A stretch of DNA of 64,000 nt from Limnoglobus sp043780595. Its GTDB lineage: Bacteria; Planctomycetota; Planctomycetia; Gemmatales; Gemmataceae. The notes beneath the pieces are model-generated. The model was given only the letters and a program-made list of their open reading frames with translations. It was not told where the DNA came from and did not search any database. The stretch is from contig JAYWCL010000130.1 in the NCBI GenBank assembly GCA_043780595.1, positions 1 to 64,000 of the forward strand. The letters run 5' to 3'. The first letter of the stretch is position 1. Every line of letters starts with the position of its first letter. Positions 34,501 through 42,071 of this stretch are shown here, piece by piece. The translations under genes and the position numbers were made by a program.

Positions 34501-37079
34501 CAACCGATACGAAGATTGCAGTCATCACGGGCAAGCAGTCGGGAATCGTGGTCACACCAGCGAAGGCTTCGCAGTTGTTCACGACCGGTTTCCCCGTGGC
34601 GACGATTGCGGGTGTCACCGGCGATGTGACCGTCACGCTGAAGGACGCCTTCAACAACATCGCGACCGGCTACAAAGGCACGGTGGCATTCACCAGCACG
34701 GACAAGCAGGCCGGGTTGCCGACGAACTACACGTTCAACTCGACCGACGCCGGTGTGCGGACGTTCGCAAATGGTGTGTCGCTGAAGACCGCCGGCACGC
34801 AGTCGATCACATCGACCGACACGCTCGATGGTACGATTACAGGCACGCAATCCGGTATCTTGGTCATCCCAGCGAAGGCTTCGCAGTTGTTCGCTACCGG
34901 ATACCCCGACTCGGTCGCCGGTATCGCAGGCAAACTCACGGTGACGCTCAAGGATGCCTTCAACAACGTCGCGACGGGCTACACGGGTATCGTGCAAATT
35001 ACGAGCAGCGACATCCAGGCCGGATTGCCCGCGAACTACGCCTTCACCACCGGCGACGCGGGCACGAAAGTCTTGTCCGCCAACCTGAAGACGGCTGGCT
35101 TGCAGACGCTCACGGGAACCGACACGGTCGATCCAACGATCGTCGGCACGCAGTCGAATATCCTCATCACGCCGGCGGCGGCCGCGAAGCTGTTCGCCAC
35201 CGATTACCCCCCCGTCGTCGAAGCGGGCGTCTCCAACGACCTCAAGGTCACGCTCAAGGACGCCTTCGGAAACGTCGCCACGGGCTATATCGGCACCGTT
35301 CGCGTACGAAGTTCGGACTCACAAGCCGGGTTGCCCGCGAACTACACGTTCACGGCACTCGATGCGGGCGTGAAACTCCTGCCCACTTCGCTGGCGACCG
35401 TTGGGTTCCAGTCGTTGACCGCAGCAGATACGGTCGTGAATTCGCTGACGAGTACCGTCTCGAACATTCAAGTCGTAGCGACGCTGGCGGGTGCGGTGCT
35501 CGTCACCGGCTTCCCATCGATCACGACGGCGGGTGTCACGGGTGGCTTCACGGTCAAAGTGCTCGATCCGTTCCGCAACACGGCCACGGGCTACACCGGT
35601 ACGGTTCGATTCAGCAGTACCGACGTCCTGGCCGGTCTGCCTGCCGAATACACCTTCACGGCAGCCGATGGCGGCATCAAGTCGTTCGTCGCCACCTTGA
35701 AGACATCGGGGAATCAGTCGATCGCCGCCACCGATACGGTTACGCCGACCATCACCGGCGTCGAGGCGGGGATCTTCGTGAATCCCGCAACGGCGAACTC
35801 GCTGTTTATCAGCTCGTTCCAATCGGAATCGAAGGCAAACGAATCGACGACGCTCACCGTGACGGCCAAAGATCAGTTCGGCAACATCGCCACGGGCTTC
35901 AACGGTACGGTGTCGTTTGCCAGCACCGATAAAGTCGGCGTTCTGCCTTCGGCCTTTACGTTCTCGTCGGTCGAACAGGGCGTCAAAACCTTCACGTTCA
36001 GCCTTCGGACGCCGGGCTTCCAAGACGTGACGGTGTCGGGGAACAACCTGACGAGTGCGACCGGTACGACGAAAGTGCTGCCTTCGTTCGATACGAAAAC
36101 GACGCTGATCGGGAACAGTCACTTTGCAGTCGGCGTCGATACGGGAACCGATATTCTCGTTCGTTCTTACAACGCGATCGGTACGCCGGACTTCACGTAT
36201 GTGCCATCACCACTCGTGGGCTACACGGGCGGTGCCCGCGTCAGCACCGCCGACTTCGATGGTGACGGCGTACCCGACATCGTCGTCGGTACGGGGCCGG
36301 GGCGCGCAACGCAAGTCATCGTTACTAACGGCGTCACGCTCAAGGAAATGTTCACGATCCAGCCGTTTGAGGCCGCGTTCACAGGCGGCGTGTACGTCAC
36401 GGCCGGAGACGTTACCGGCGATGGCATCCCCGAACTGATTATCACCCCCGATGAAGGCGGCGGACCCCGCGTTCGCGTCTTCAACGGCGACGGCTTCGGA
36501 CTCATCACCGACTTCTTCGGCATCGACGATGTCAACTTCCGCGGCGGTGCCCGTGCCGCTGTCGGCGACATCAACGGCGACAAAGTCGGCGACCTGATCG
36601 TCGCGGCAGGCTTCGGTGGCGGGCCGCGCGTCGCAGGCTACGATGGCCGTTCGCTCGGGACCGGTTCCCCCGTGAAAGTCTTCACCGACTTCTTCGCCTT
36701 CGAGCAAGGTCTTCGGAACGGCATCTTCGTGGCAGCGGGTGACATCGACGGCGATGGCAAGGCCGAATTGATCGCGGGCGGTGGCCCAGGCGGTGGCCCT
36801 CGCGTTACGATCTTCTCCGGCAACGCGCTGTTGGTGAATGCTCAACTTCCGATAGGTGACTTCTTTGCAGGCGATCCGAATTCGCGCGGCGGCGTACGTG
36901 TGGCCGTCAAGGATCTCGATGCCGATAAACGTGCGGACATCATCACCGGTTCGGGTACGGCAGCAGGAAGCAAGGTCACCGCGTACTTCGGCAAGAACAT
37001 CAACGGCATCGGCCAGATCCCCGAGGCGTTCTCCTTCGATGCCTTCCCCGGATTCGCCGGTGGCGTGTTCGTGGGTTAA
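25569..37079 (+). CDS. Giant secreted/surface protein with BNR-like propellers, P-domains, ten Ig-like repeats and FG-GAP end
   Basis: The ~3836-residue product begins MSSERFSRLLRSWVY and has the planctomycete export-type motif LRVQEFEERVVPAV (residues ~31-46) without a classical signal peptide. Order: sialidase/BNR-like region; three proprotein-convertase P-domain-like modules (~358-524, 894-1037, 1211-1374; each ends in GTWKLEV/GTWRLQI/GNWTLQV); a large propeller region with GGASGGIWKT (~1401-2357); an Ig-like domain; ten ~100-residue repeats (~2480-3510); and FG-GAP/VCBS calcium-binding repeats (DFDGDGVPDIVVGTGPG) to the C-terminus GGVFVG. Function is unknown; adhesion, a matrix role or polymer interaction are possible. 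The start at 25569 is chosen by the motif; an earlier in-frame start at 25407 exists. Confidence 0.8.
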   Translation: MSSERFSRLLRSWVYRVRPTNATSKRTSLLPRLRVQEFEERVVPAVLPLPTQTQSAAAVSLLGIDVGGDIIGPVVVASPINPLNQVLVATVIQPTGQTGVVGFESNNGGLNWSEFLDNTNRSLRRNDNSIDPTNLAFPLTRFTNAYNPSVAFDRDGSVYVSHLQTNAAKTSGELVVESFTFGGGALNPAASLYKWIGQDPAYNPTVVVDNNAPVVTDPVTGGTRSDPSSGKGVYVTWNTDTTLEDQTANPFQNRNAVLIAGSADRGANFSNPVIVTGYTKSLLLNTLTSGLSPVAAFAPATSANPGKLTVASTGSAEITVLGNKVNTGIITFSGATPDPVAPVVVQRFPGIGGPIGDATDPGSSLPHNANTTSFNNVVNLSVPNFSTLSDLDVTLSLVHANISQLRVDLVSPLGTRVTLFRNRLATDGSTLPQGLPASANFGIINGYSPGGTFNQEAPRNITNGVNVAPYIAHFRPESGSLAALYGQTAAQLNGTWKLEVTDVRSDGTPTQSVGPWSLKFVSRFNNIGFGADTIAFVGALTSGPDVLHPATNANAASPASSIGAGLSIAYDTSVPQLDAMGAILPGTNAGRLYAAFTGGGPDEAGVFANPNVYIISSDNGGTTSTARVQVNDDSANDHYSEGRRAQFMPSLAVDPLTGTLAVSWFDGRHDASTKRIANYVATSIDGGASFSAQGRDSYFNVPKQAIDTITGKSYNLEPIPNNFTVGTALTSGMGVRQSLLYNNGKLTAYWAGNQNTDKGVAILSGRSTTGVGPRIVSSDMGPVGNSSGFNGLQPDGTPRLDGFRITFDRPVDPTTLTDADVVVQFRSPTTPLTSPATNIPVAAGAAIALNAANTTFFVPFLTPQTAVGTYSYAVGPNILDKHRGTLGFTTTTFASTDTPLALPDLATTTSTLTVAPITGNPTVVSVRVGLNITHTFDGDLLITLIAPNNTQVVLSNRNGGGGQNYTGTFFDDAASTAIASGTPPFTGSFRPESPLSAFAGGPASGTWRLQIQDLAGADVGTLLNWTLELTDSRTSVKFGNSMDQNADGTQSVGFGVDTYSTPRSTSGIPFSVPYATDTLPIIIPGPRFTFAAVPGKATAGTGDTLNLDTGATGVDVLFDREINPITFTGADIIGMTGPLGVVPGPFVVSGLGATAASPTKSFHIQFPSKIIANGPYAIEIGSDIQSTIGDSLDMNQNAGLAVLRGTDPNASSYSTVTRSTLIGQPVAPFSPSGSASLPLTVPDTFVIAQNLLLSPASRVRVTVNLMHPNIKEIDLDLVSPDGLTRIRLFTGANILPAAPLPNLRNTIFDDGAVTPIQLGGVGQFNGIFNPELPLTGILGRSSFGNWTLQVRNNGTQAGTIDNWSLELPKADIGSGLGEPVADRFDVGFRIFTQEPSQVVTKQQWTPFGPAPLGGQSRINRITGLALDESDPSGNTVFVGGASGGIWKTTNFLTLEAAGPNWIPLTDFGPSSSLNTGGIAVFARNNDPNQSIVFAVTGEGDVSSGGVGVLRSLDGGRNWKVLDSTSNADGIGNILPIDSALRNRQFVGTSSFKIIVDPKLTPAGEVIVYMANSQGIWRSNNTGRDWLLIQVGDATDVTLSAGSVSKSVGANNNLNILYTAIRGQGIFFSPNAQNVTLGGMQLTVANQGNPLFQDPLGKPITIGSAARNNPNGAKGRITLAAPALSDSSLANDFYQGWLYAFVSSGGNGDLYQTKDFGRNWVRIGYPFFLASPSSAFGTNNEGAGFGLPGPDHAILGAPPFGQGEYDIAIGIDPNNPSVVYLGGTNNGNKVSGGGFIRVDTTFVNDSQSLIAYNNSNNDGGSIQFTAGNGPITVNNVGQVYGVNGNNSINRGFINLYRDPTQPFLSDSTLTLTNVNTGAGFNNSGFDAKWSPFPGEVQTDVHRIITFRDPLTGKSRIISGDDQGIGSTVDDGTGLVVGGIGNARFPNKVRNGNLQLNQIYYGASQPSQLAADIAGALFYATTQDNGFPISTASLLTTGDLGYSGPGGDGTGIATDQTGTGTSYVYAWPCCGGGGTNFFQVTLPSGATVSRTSGLLQTSADTITANFGTPGGQWGFAGGHNFAVNPIDGNGIIMGSGAGRVFRTTDQGINWFPVGEPGGFNQLDGSEKTALAFGAPNQASPGVLNNFLYIGGSSGKVFVTETGGAPWRDISVGLSGGGVNQIVANPTRGSRDLYAVTFGGVFYKADSRTNAPWVNITDNLFQLRKPVFGEAVAVGMNPPQIVSLHALAVDWRYAIPDATNLTGPKFPVVYVGGEGGVYRSRSRTTGATWTFYPSETEDGAVKDAGYLPNAQVSDLDLSLGNIDPTTGFPIQNKGGLNLLVASTYGRGAFGIRINTDLDQQFFVNFPSGPQVSNLANPNAVGGPSTKLRVTFNSYLDDRSVSPSDIVLLDTNGAIVPVTGFSKVSGTDYDYDIVFNSQTVAGFYKLTVGENISDLSGNKMNQNNNNANGEADDAFNRYVFLNGAASSLVITGMPTTTIAGTGFDVTVVAQDMTGATILNYTGAVTFSSSDPKVSVAAGDLPPNYTFALTDNGRRTFRIILKDAGFQTLFVDPVIAGSINPAKDDTIVLAADASYFKVTGHPSPSVAGIAATVTVTAFDPFDNQATGYIKTAKFTSSDAKAGLPADYTFVAGDNGSKTFTNGFTLKIATATASITATDTILGTLTGTQSPIVVLPAAASGLFFESLPDPVTAGVSNNFKLVARDPFGNQATGYLGTVNLTVTDTNGLVSFPTTYTFTAPDLGSKTFPFTLITAGKQTLTATHVGTGVAMGKATTTVKAAAAKTFDVFAFPSPIVAGVTSNFIVTARDAFANKADGYVGTVSFASSDKQASLPFNYVFGLSDAGEKAFSATLKTAATQTITATDTLTATITGTQTGIVVIPAAASQLFAAGFPSKIEAGVDGNITVTLKDAFNNIATGYKGTVSLISSDAQAGLPANYTFTTVDAGVKVLTANLKTAGTQSLTATDTKIAVITGKQSGIVVTPAKASQLFTTGFPVATIAGVTGDVTVTLKDAFNNIATGYKGTVAFTSTDKQAGLPTNYTFNSTDAGVRTFANGVSLKTAGTQSITSTDTLDGTITGTQSGILVIPAKASQLFATGYPDSVAGIAGKLTVTLKDAFNNVATGYTGIVQITSSDIQAGLPANYAFTTGDAGTKVLSANLKTAGLQTLTGTDTVDPTIVGTQSNILITPAAAAKLFATDYPPVVEAGVSNDLKVTLKDAFGNVATGYIGTVRVRSSDSQAGLPANYTFTALDAGVKLLPTSLATVGFQSLTAADTVVNSLTSTVSNIQVVATLAGAVLVTGFPSITTAGVTGGFTVKVLDPFRNTATGYTGTVRFSSTDVLAGLPAEYTFTAADGGIKSFVATLKTSGNQSIAATDTVTPTITGVEAGIFVNPATANSLFISSFQSESKANESTTLTVTAKDQFGNIATGFNGTVSFASTDKVGVLPSAFTFSSVEQGVKTFTFSLRTPGFQDVTVSGNNLTSATGTTKVLPSFDTKTTLIGNSHFAVGVDTGTDILVRSYNAIGTPDFTYVPSPLVGYTGGARVSTADFDGDGVPDIVVGTGPGRATQVIVTNGVTLKEMFTIQPFEAAFTGGVYVTAGDVTGDGIPELIITPDEGGGPRVRVFNGDGFGLITDFFGIDDVNFRGGARAAVGDINGDKVGDLIVAAGFGGGPRVAGYDGRSLGTGSPVKVFTDFFAFEQGLRNGIFVAAGDIDGDGKAELIAGGGPGGGPRVTIFSGNALLVNAQLPIGDFFAGDPNSRGGVRVAVKDLDADKRADIITGSGTAAGSKVTAYFGKNINGIGQIPEAFSFDAFPGFAGGVFVG
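33007..36100 (+). repeat. Ten tandem ~100-codon repeats in the giant gene
   Basis: Each unit has the pattern FPS-TAGVTG-x-TVTLKDAFNNIATGY-GTV-F-SSD-QAGLPANYTF-DAG-K-TLKTAGTQS-TATDT-ITGTQSGI. Units 4-9 are most alike and units 1-3 and 10 more divergent, as expected for internal expansion. They resemble filamin/Big-type beta-sandwich modules. Confidence 0.85.
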
Positions 37080-37117
37080 TCGCTTCGCGATCGGAATTGG
37101 GATAGATGCAGAGTGCG

Positions 37118-37143
37118 GTCGGGCACGCGATAACGTGCCCGAC
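37118..37143. terminator. Hairpin between convergent genes
   Basis: GTCGGGCACG and CGTGCCCGAC form a perfect 10-bp stem with a 6-nt loop, 39 nt after the giant gene stop and 47 nt after the permease gene's stop on the other strand. There is no T-tract. Confidence 0.45.
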
Positions 37144-37189
37144 GTAGACGTGCGTGAACGGATGCCAAATCGCTTCCGAGTGTAAAACC

Positions 37190-39910
37190 TTACTCGTAAG
37201 CGATTGCGTCGGGAATGCGCATTCGCACCGCGTGAAGCGCTGGCAGGAGGCCCGCGAGCGTGGCGATGCTGATGGCACCGATGGAAATCAGAATCGCTTG
37301 TCGCCACGGGACGAGCAAATCGAACGAAAAGCCGGACTCTTCGACCATTACGACTTGCAACACGTACCACTGCATCGGCAACCCGATGAGCACGCCGAGC
37401 ACGGTGCCAAACACACCCATGAGTGCCGCTTCGGCGAGTACCGAACGGATCACTTGCCCCGGCGTCGCACCGACGGCCAACAGCAATCCGAGTTCGCGCT
37501 TGCGCTGCAACACCGAAATGAGCAGCGCCGTGACGACGCCGAGCGACGCGACGATGCCGACGATGATTTGTTGCAAATACGCCAACTTGTAGACGCGGTC
37601 GATGAGGTCGGTGAAGAACGAGCGGATCGTTTTGTTGTTCACGGTAAACAACCCGCGATCCGCCACGTACGATTTCAAACGATCAATCGCGACGGCATCG
37701 TTGGGGTCGTTCATGAAGACGTGTGCGACATCGACGCGCTCGTCGCGGAACAGCTTCGCGTACACCGCCCGGTCGATCATCAGCGAGCCGCGGCTCCACG
37801 AATAATCGATCATCGAATCCGCAACCAGCAAACTCACCGGTCCGTTCGGCCCCGGCAGCACGATGGTATCGCCCGGTTTGATGCCATGCATCAGCGTGAA
37901 GTTATCGGAGATCACGACCTCCTGGCGGCCCGCGATCTTGCGGAGTTTGTCGAGGTCCGGCAACCCCGACGGCGCGCGTTTTTGCGTGGCATCGGCGAAC
38001 GGTGCCACGTCGACGGCGGTCATGAAAATCACGGTGTCGTTGTACTCGGGACGCACGTACCGCAACCCCGTCGCGCGTTCGACGCCGGGCAACTTCGCCA
38101 GTTCCAGCGGCACGTGCGGTTCCATCGGGGCCTGCGAACTCGTCGCCGATGCGAGATTCCCCGCGAACACGAAATGCTCGGCTTGCACCAATTCATATAG
38201 CCACTTCGTCACGGGGACTTCGTTACTTTTGCCTACGCCGGCCGTTTGAATCATCACCGCGACACCCGCACCGAGTGCGCCGATGACGACGCCCGTACGG
38301 CCCGGCGAGCGGATGAGATTGTCCGCCGCGAGTCGCGCTTCGATCGGTAACACGCGGCGCAGTATCGGTTGAACGAGCCGCACTAGCACGCCCACAATAA
38401 TTGGGGCCGCCAACAGCAACCCAATCAGCGTCGTCATCATTCCGCCGAACGCGCCGACGCGGTGGGGCAGCGCGTGCCGCGACAAAATCATCGCCACGCC
38501 ACCGGCGATCAGCGTGGCACACGTCACTTTGTGCGCGATCTGCCACGGACCACGGACATTGTCCGCGCTGCGTCGGACGGCATCGGCGGGTTCATCCGAC
38601 GCCGCTTGAAGTGCCGGCACCAGCGCGGCGAGTAACGACGTGAGAACGCCCGCGAGCATCGCGAACCCGAGCGTCGCCAGCGACGGCGAGCCGGGATCGA
38701 CTTCGGGGTTCAAAAAGATCGAGCCGAGTTCCTCGCGGAATTCGTTGAGCGTCAGCCGCGCCATCGCGATGCCGAGTGGCACGCCGAACGCGGCCCCGAT
38801 GATGCCGAGCAAGACTGCGGCAATCGTAAACAGCCGAATGATCTGCCCGCGCGTCGCCCCGATCGACCGCAAAATACCGATGTCGTGGCGTCGTTCGGCG
38901 ACGGTCACCGAGAGTGCGTTGTAAACGAGAAACAACCCGACGACCATCGCGCCGAGCGAACAGAGCAGAAACCCGACCTGGAAGCCGTTGACGATTTCCT
39001 GCGTCGATTGCCCCTGCGTTTCCTGGGTATAAGTCTTGCCGCGACCGCCGACGATGTTCTGGACTGTCGCCGCCATATCATCGGGTTTGAGCTTCGACGC
39101 GATGGCTGGATCGAAGAAGAGATCGATGCGATTGACGCGCTGCGGGAACGCGGCATCCCAGACGGTTTCGATCATCGCGCCGCCGACCGCCGCCGCTGCG
39201 GGGGCCGGTCCAGACCGGACGAACCGTGCGGCTTGGCCGATCTCCATGCCGACGAAGTTCTTGCCGAGCGAGGCGAGCGGCGAATCGTCTTCGACATCGA
39301 CGAAGCCGATCGGCAGGCACGAAATATCGCGGCTCCCGAACCGCACGACGATCGGCGTGCCCGACGCCCCACGGCGTTTTCGCTCTTCGTACAGCGCCCG
39401 GCTGACGATAATCAGCCGACCCGGAATGCGGTCGTAGATCTCCGATGCCTCGGTAAACTTCCCCGCTTTGACCGCCGCGTACACCAACGCCAGTTGAAAC
39501 AGCGGGCCTTCGCGCGTGGCTTCGACTTTCACTTTCAGCGTGTTTTCGCCGCCGAGAAGTTGAAACGAAAGCTCGGTACCAATCAGCACCGCCGAGCGAT
39601 CGTCGAGGCCGGGCAACGAGATGCGTTCGTAGACGAGCGGCTGCACCGAAGCGATACCCGGCACGTTCGCGTTGCGGAGGTCGTCCGCCACCGAACGCAG
39701 CACGCCGACCTCGCCGTTGTGAACGAACAGATCGGAGGAGCGCTTGAGCGGCGTCGTCGTTTCGGTCGCTGCGGTTTCGATGCATTGCGTGAGGATTCGC
39801 GACGAGACGAGCGTTGCCACGCCGAGCGCGATGCTCGCGATAATGAGGACCGCGCGATCCCAACGGTGCAGCAAATAGCGAACGCTAAGCAAACGATAGA
39901 GCGGCGGCAT
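37190..39910 (-). CDS. ABC transporter permease of the MacB/FtsX family
   Basis: The 906-residue product starts with a TM (AVLIIASIALGVATLVSSRI) and a large periplasmic MacB_PCD-like domain. It then has TM clusters near residues ~310-430 (QVGFLLCSLGAMVVGLFLVY), 480-545 and 780-900 (IVGIVASLGVVTALLISVL). FtsX-type RSIGATRGQIIRLF and LLLAVGATPGQVIRSVL coupling helices are visible. Two FtsX domains in one chain suggest it can form the channel as a dimer. It follows the ATPase gene by 31 nt. Substrates of this family include lipoproteins, lipids and peptides; here it is unknown. Confidence 0.9.
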   Translation of the reverse strand: MPPLYRLLSVRYLLHRWDRAVLIIASIALGVATLVSSRILTQCIETAATETTTPLKRSSDLFVHNGEVGVLRSVADDLRNANVPGIASVQPLVYERISLPGLDDRSAVLIGTELSFQLLGGENTLKVKVEATREGPLFQLALVYAAVKAGKFTEASEIYDRIPGRLIIVSRALYEERKRRGASGTPIVVRFGSRDISCLPIGFVDVEDDSPLASLGKNFVGMEIGQAARFVRSGPAPAAAAVGGAMIETVWDAAFPQRVNRIDLFFDPAIASKLKPDDMAATVQNIVGGRGKTYTQETQGQSTQEIVNGFQVGFLLCSLGAMVVGLFLVYNALSVTVAERRHDIGILRSIGATRGQIIRLFTIAAVLLGIIGAAFGVPLGIAMARLTLNEFREELGSIFLNPEVDPGSPSLATLGFAMLAGVLTSLLAALVPALQAASDEPADAVRRSADNVRGPWQIAHKVTCATLIAGGVAMILSRHALPHRVGAFGGMMTTLIGLLLAAPIIVGVLVRLVQPILRRVLPIEARLAADNLIRSPGRTGVVIGALGAGVAVMIQTAGVGKSNEVPVTKWLYELVQAEHFVFAGNLASATSSQAPMEPHVPLELAKLPGVERATGLRYVRPEYNDTVIFMTAVDVAPFADATQKRAPSGLPDLDKLRKIAGRQEVVISDNFTLMHGIKPGDTIVLPGPNGPVSLLVADSMIDYSWSRGSLMIDRAVYAKLFRDERVDVAHVFMNDPNDAVAIDRLKSYVADRGLFTVNNKTIRSFFTDLIDRVYKLAYLQQIIVGIVASLGVVTALLISVLQRKRELGLLLAVGATPGQVIRSVLAEAALMGVFGTVLGVLIGLPMQWYVLQVVMVEESGFSFDLLVPWRQAILISIGAISIATLAGLLPALHAVRMRIPDAIAYE

Positions 39911-39941
39911 CGTGCACTTTCGAGACGGTGAATTCGTGGAT

Positions 39942-40625
39942 TTACCTTCGCACCGGTTCGTCGGATTCGATCACGCCATCGCGGATTTTCACGAGCCGCG
40001 TGCCGTACGCTGCCGCCGACGGATCGTGCGTCACGAGGATTACGGCCCGGCGATTCGGCGCGGGTAACTTCGACAAGAGTTCGAGGATATCGCGGCTCGT
40101 CGCCGTATCGAGATTCCCCGTCGGTTCGTCGCACAGGACCGCGTCAGGGTCGGCAATCAACGCCCGTGCCACCGCCACACGCTGCATCTCGCCGCCCGAT
40201 AGTTCTTCGGGATAATGGTCTTTGCGTTCGTCCAACCCGACATTCCGCAGGCACTCGATCGCCCGTGCGATCGCTAGACGTCGCGCGGTACCACCGAGTA
40301 ACAACGGCAACGCGACATTCTCGGCCGCGGTCAGCGTGGGAAGTAAATTGAACGCCTGAAACACGAAGCCGATCCGCGTGCGACGCAACAGCGATCGCTC
40401 CGAGTCCGACATCGCTTGCAGGTTTTGACCCTGGAAGACGGCTCGGCCCGTCGATGGCGTATCGAGTGCGCCCATCAGGTGCATCAGCGTCGATTTGCCC
40501 GAACCCGATGGCCCCATGATCGTAACGAATTCGCCACCCGTCACCGACATCGTCACCCCACGCACGGCGTTCACCACACGGCGACCTTGCTCGTAGGTTT
40601 TCGTCGCATCATGAAGTTCGATCAT
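39942..40625 (-). CDS. ABC ATPase of the LolD/MacB family
   Basis: The 227-residue ATPase has Walker A GPSGSGKST, the signature LSGGEMQR, Walker B AVLCDEPTGNLD, and a His switch. It has the FtsX/LolD-type SERSLLRRTRIGFVFQAFNL Q-loop. I start it at the ATG at 40625 (MIELHDATKTYEQGRR) because the family begins there and AGGA precedes it, although the frame stays open to 40706. It is co-transcribed with the permease gene downstream. Confidence 0.92.
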   Translation of the reverse strand: MIELHDATKTYEQGRRVVNAVRGVTMSVTGGEFVTIMGPSGSGKSTLMHLMGALDTPSTGRAVFQGQNLQAMSDSERSLLRRTRIGFVFQAFNLLPTLTAAENVALPLLLGGTARRLAIARAIECLRNVGLDERKDHYPEELSGGEMQRVAVARALIADPDAVLCDEPTGNLDTATSRDILELLSKLPAPNRRAVILVTHDPSAAAYGTRLVKIRDGVIESDEPVRR

Positions 40626-40729
40626 GGCCAATCCTGCCCGTTTCCCGTTCGGCGTTGTCGTCCGGATGGCAATCTTAACGGAAACGAGCAAAAGAACGTA
40701 GAGCAAGCCGCCGGAACGCCATACATCTT

Positions 40730-40791
40730 ATGTGGGGCACGTTTTTAACGTGCCATTTTCAATAATGGCACGTTAAAAACGTGCCCCACAT
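40730..40791. repeat. Perfect 28-bp inverted repeat
   Basis: The arms ATGTGGGGCACGTTTTTAAC... and its exact complement (40730-40757 and 40764-40791) surround a 6-nt loop. It lies between the ABC ATPase and PEP-CTERM genes, both on the minus strand. It could act as a strong RNA hairpin or be a palindromic repeat element. Confidence 0.9.
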
Positions 40792-40833
40792 TGCCAAAAC
40801 GTTCTCATCGCTAACCGAAACGCAACTACAAAT

Positions 40834-40869
40834 GCAAGCAAACCCCGGCGATGGCCGGGGTTTGCTTGC
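40834..40869 (-). terminator. Terminator of the PEP-CTERM gene
   Basis: A perfect 16-bp stem (GCAAGCAAACCCCGGC with GCCGGGGTTTGCTTGC) and a 4-nt loop lie 32 nt after the stop on the minus strand. The T-rich tail is weak. Confidence 0.7.
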
Positions 40870-40900
40870 GAGTGATTCGCGTTCTTTTGCTAACCGTTAC

Positions 40901-41635
40901 TTACGCCTTCTTGCGAAGAGCGCGACGCAGGCCCAGAACTGGCAGAGCGGCCAGTGCGAGGAGTACGCCGGCTGGTGCCGGAACGCCGTTGATCGGCGCG
41001 TCTGGGGTGGTGACGCCGATCGAGTCGAAGATCAGGTCGGCGGCTTGGCCACCGACGAGGTCGACCGTCACGCCCGTGACCGAAGCCAGGTCGCCGCTGC
41101 CGGTGAACCCGGCGAGGCCGACGCTGACGGTCGAGATGGCTGGCGTCAGCGGCAGGGTGCCATTGAACGTCAGGTTCCCGGTCGAAGTGGCGATCGTGAT
41201 CGTCAGTGGGATGTTCGCTGCGAAGCCCGAGTCACCGGCTCCGGCGAACACGAGGTTGCCGACTACGCCGCCTGCTGGCACGTTCGGGATGAAGTTCGCG
41301 GGTGCTGCGTAGGTGTAGGCGATTTGTGCCGTACCGCTGCTGAACACGTTGAACGAGGCGGCGAACAGACCACCACCGACGCTGCCGGTGAGGGCATTCG
41401 TACCGGCTGGCGATGGGCTGGTGACGGTCAGCGTCACGGTGCGGGTCAGGCCACCACCGAGGTTGTCGGCGATGACGAGTGGATTCACATCGGGTGCGAT
41501 GGCATAACCAACCGCTGGGGCTGGGCTGCTGAAGTCGTCGATGATGATGTCCGCTTTCGCGGTAGCCACCGACAACGCGAGTGCTGCTACGGCTACGACA
41601 GCCCGACGCAGACTCAAGCTACGAAGAAAATTCAC
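40901..41635 (-). CDS. PEP-CTERM-like sorted exported protein
   Basis: The 244-residue product begins at a GTG preceded by AAGGAG, giving MNFLRSLSLRRAVVAVAALA as a signal peptide that ends at ATAKA|DI. The mature part is Gly/Ala/Thr-rich, probably beta-rich. The C-terminus is VPAPAGVLLALAALPVLGLR followed by RALRKKA: a PxP motif, a TM and a basic tail, the layout of PEP-CTERM-type sorting signals. Processing by an exosortase is expected from the family, but none is in this window. The binding target is unknown. Confidence 0.8.
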   Translation of the reverse strand: MNFLRSLSLRRAVVAVAALALSVATAKADIIIDDFSSPAPAVGYAIAPDVNPLVIADNLGGGLTRTVTLTVTSPSPAGTNALTGSVGGGLFAASFNVFSSGTAQIAYTYAAPANFIPNVPAGGVVGNLVFAGAGDSGFAANIPLTITIATSTGNLTFNGTLPLTPAISTVSVGLAGFTGSGDLASVTGVTVDLVGGQAADLIFDSIGVTTPDAPINGVPAPAGVLLALAALPVLGLRRALRKKA

Positions 41636-42071
41636 GTTGAAACTCCTTGACCAACGAGTGAGTGGCTGTCCGGGCACGTGCACCGGCCAATTCCAAGATC
41701 CGGTCGCACGTCGACGGAGAGTTCCGTCTGTAGTGTTTGAGACTCGGCTGAGTGGCAGGATAACCGGAATGCATTTTCGATTCAACTCAAAAATTCGGGC
41801 CTATCCTGCAATTTCACCGCATCCGCACAATACGCCCAATCGGCATTATTCATTCCGAACCACAAATAGGAACTGGCTATTCCGTCGCAACCGCATGAAG
41901 TGTATGCGCTTGTGATATTTTCGACCGATTCCACGATTCGCGAACCGTTGCCAAACATTTACAGTTAGCCGGTACCGATGATAGCCGGAATAACCGACAG
42001 TTGGCAAAAATTCTCTGGAACGATTTGCTTTTCCCGAATTTTGTTGAGAGTGCGCACGGGAAGAACGGTTT
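41636..42071. other. Gene-free leader of the PEP-CTERM gene
   Basis: I see no coding sequence with a supporting ribosome binding site here. The region contains the promoter of the PEP-CTERM gene (not pinpointed) and an A/T-rich stretch near 41790-41890. It continues into the 25-bp palindrome. Confidence 0.5.

Noticed and set aside
32397..34997. 866-residue minus-strand reading frame under the giant gene
   Set aside because: It is a shadow of the repetitive, codon-biased plus-strand gene; it has no recognisable product or ribosome binding site.
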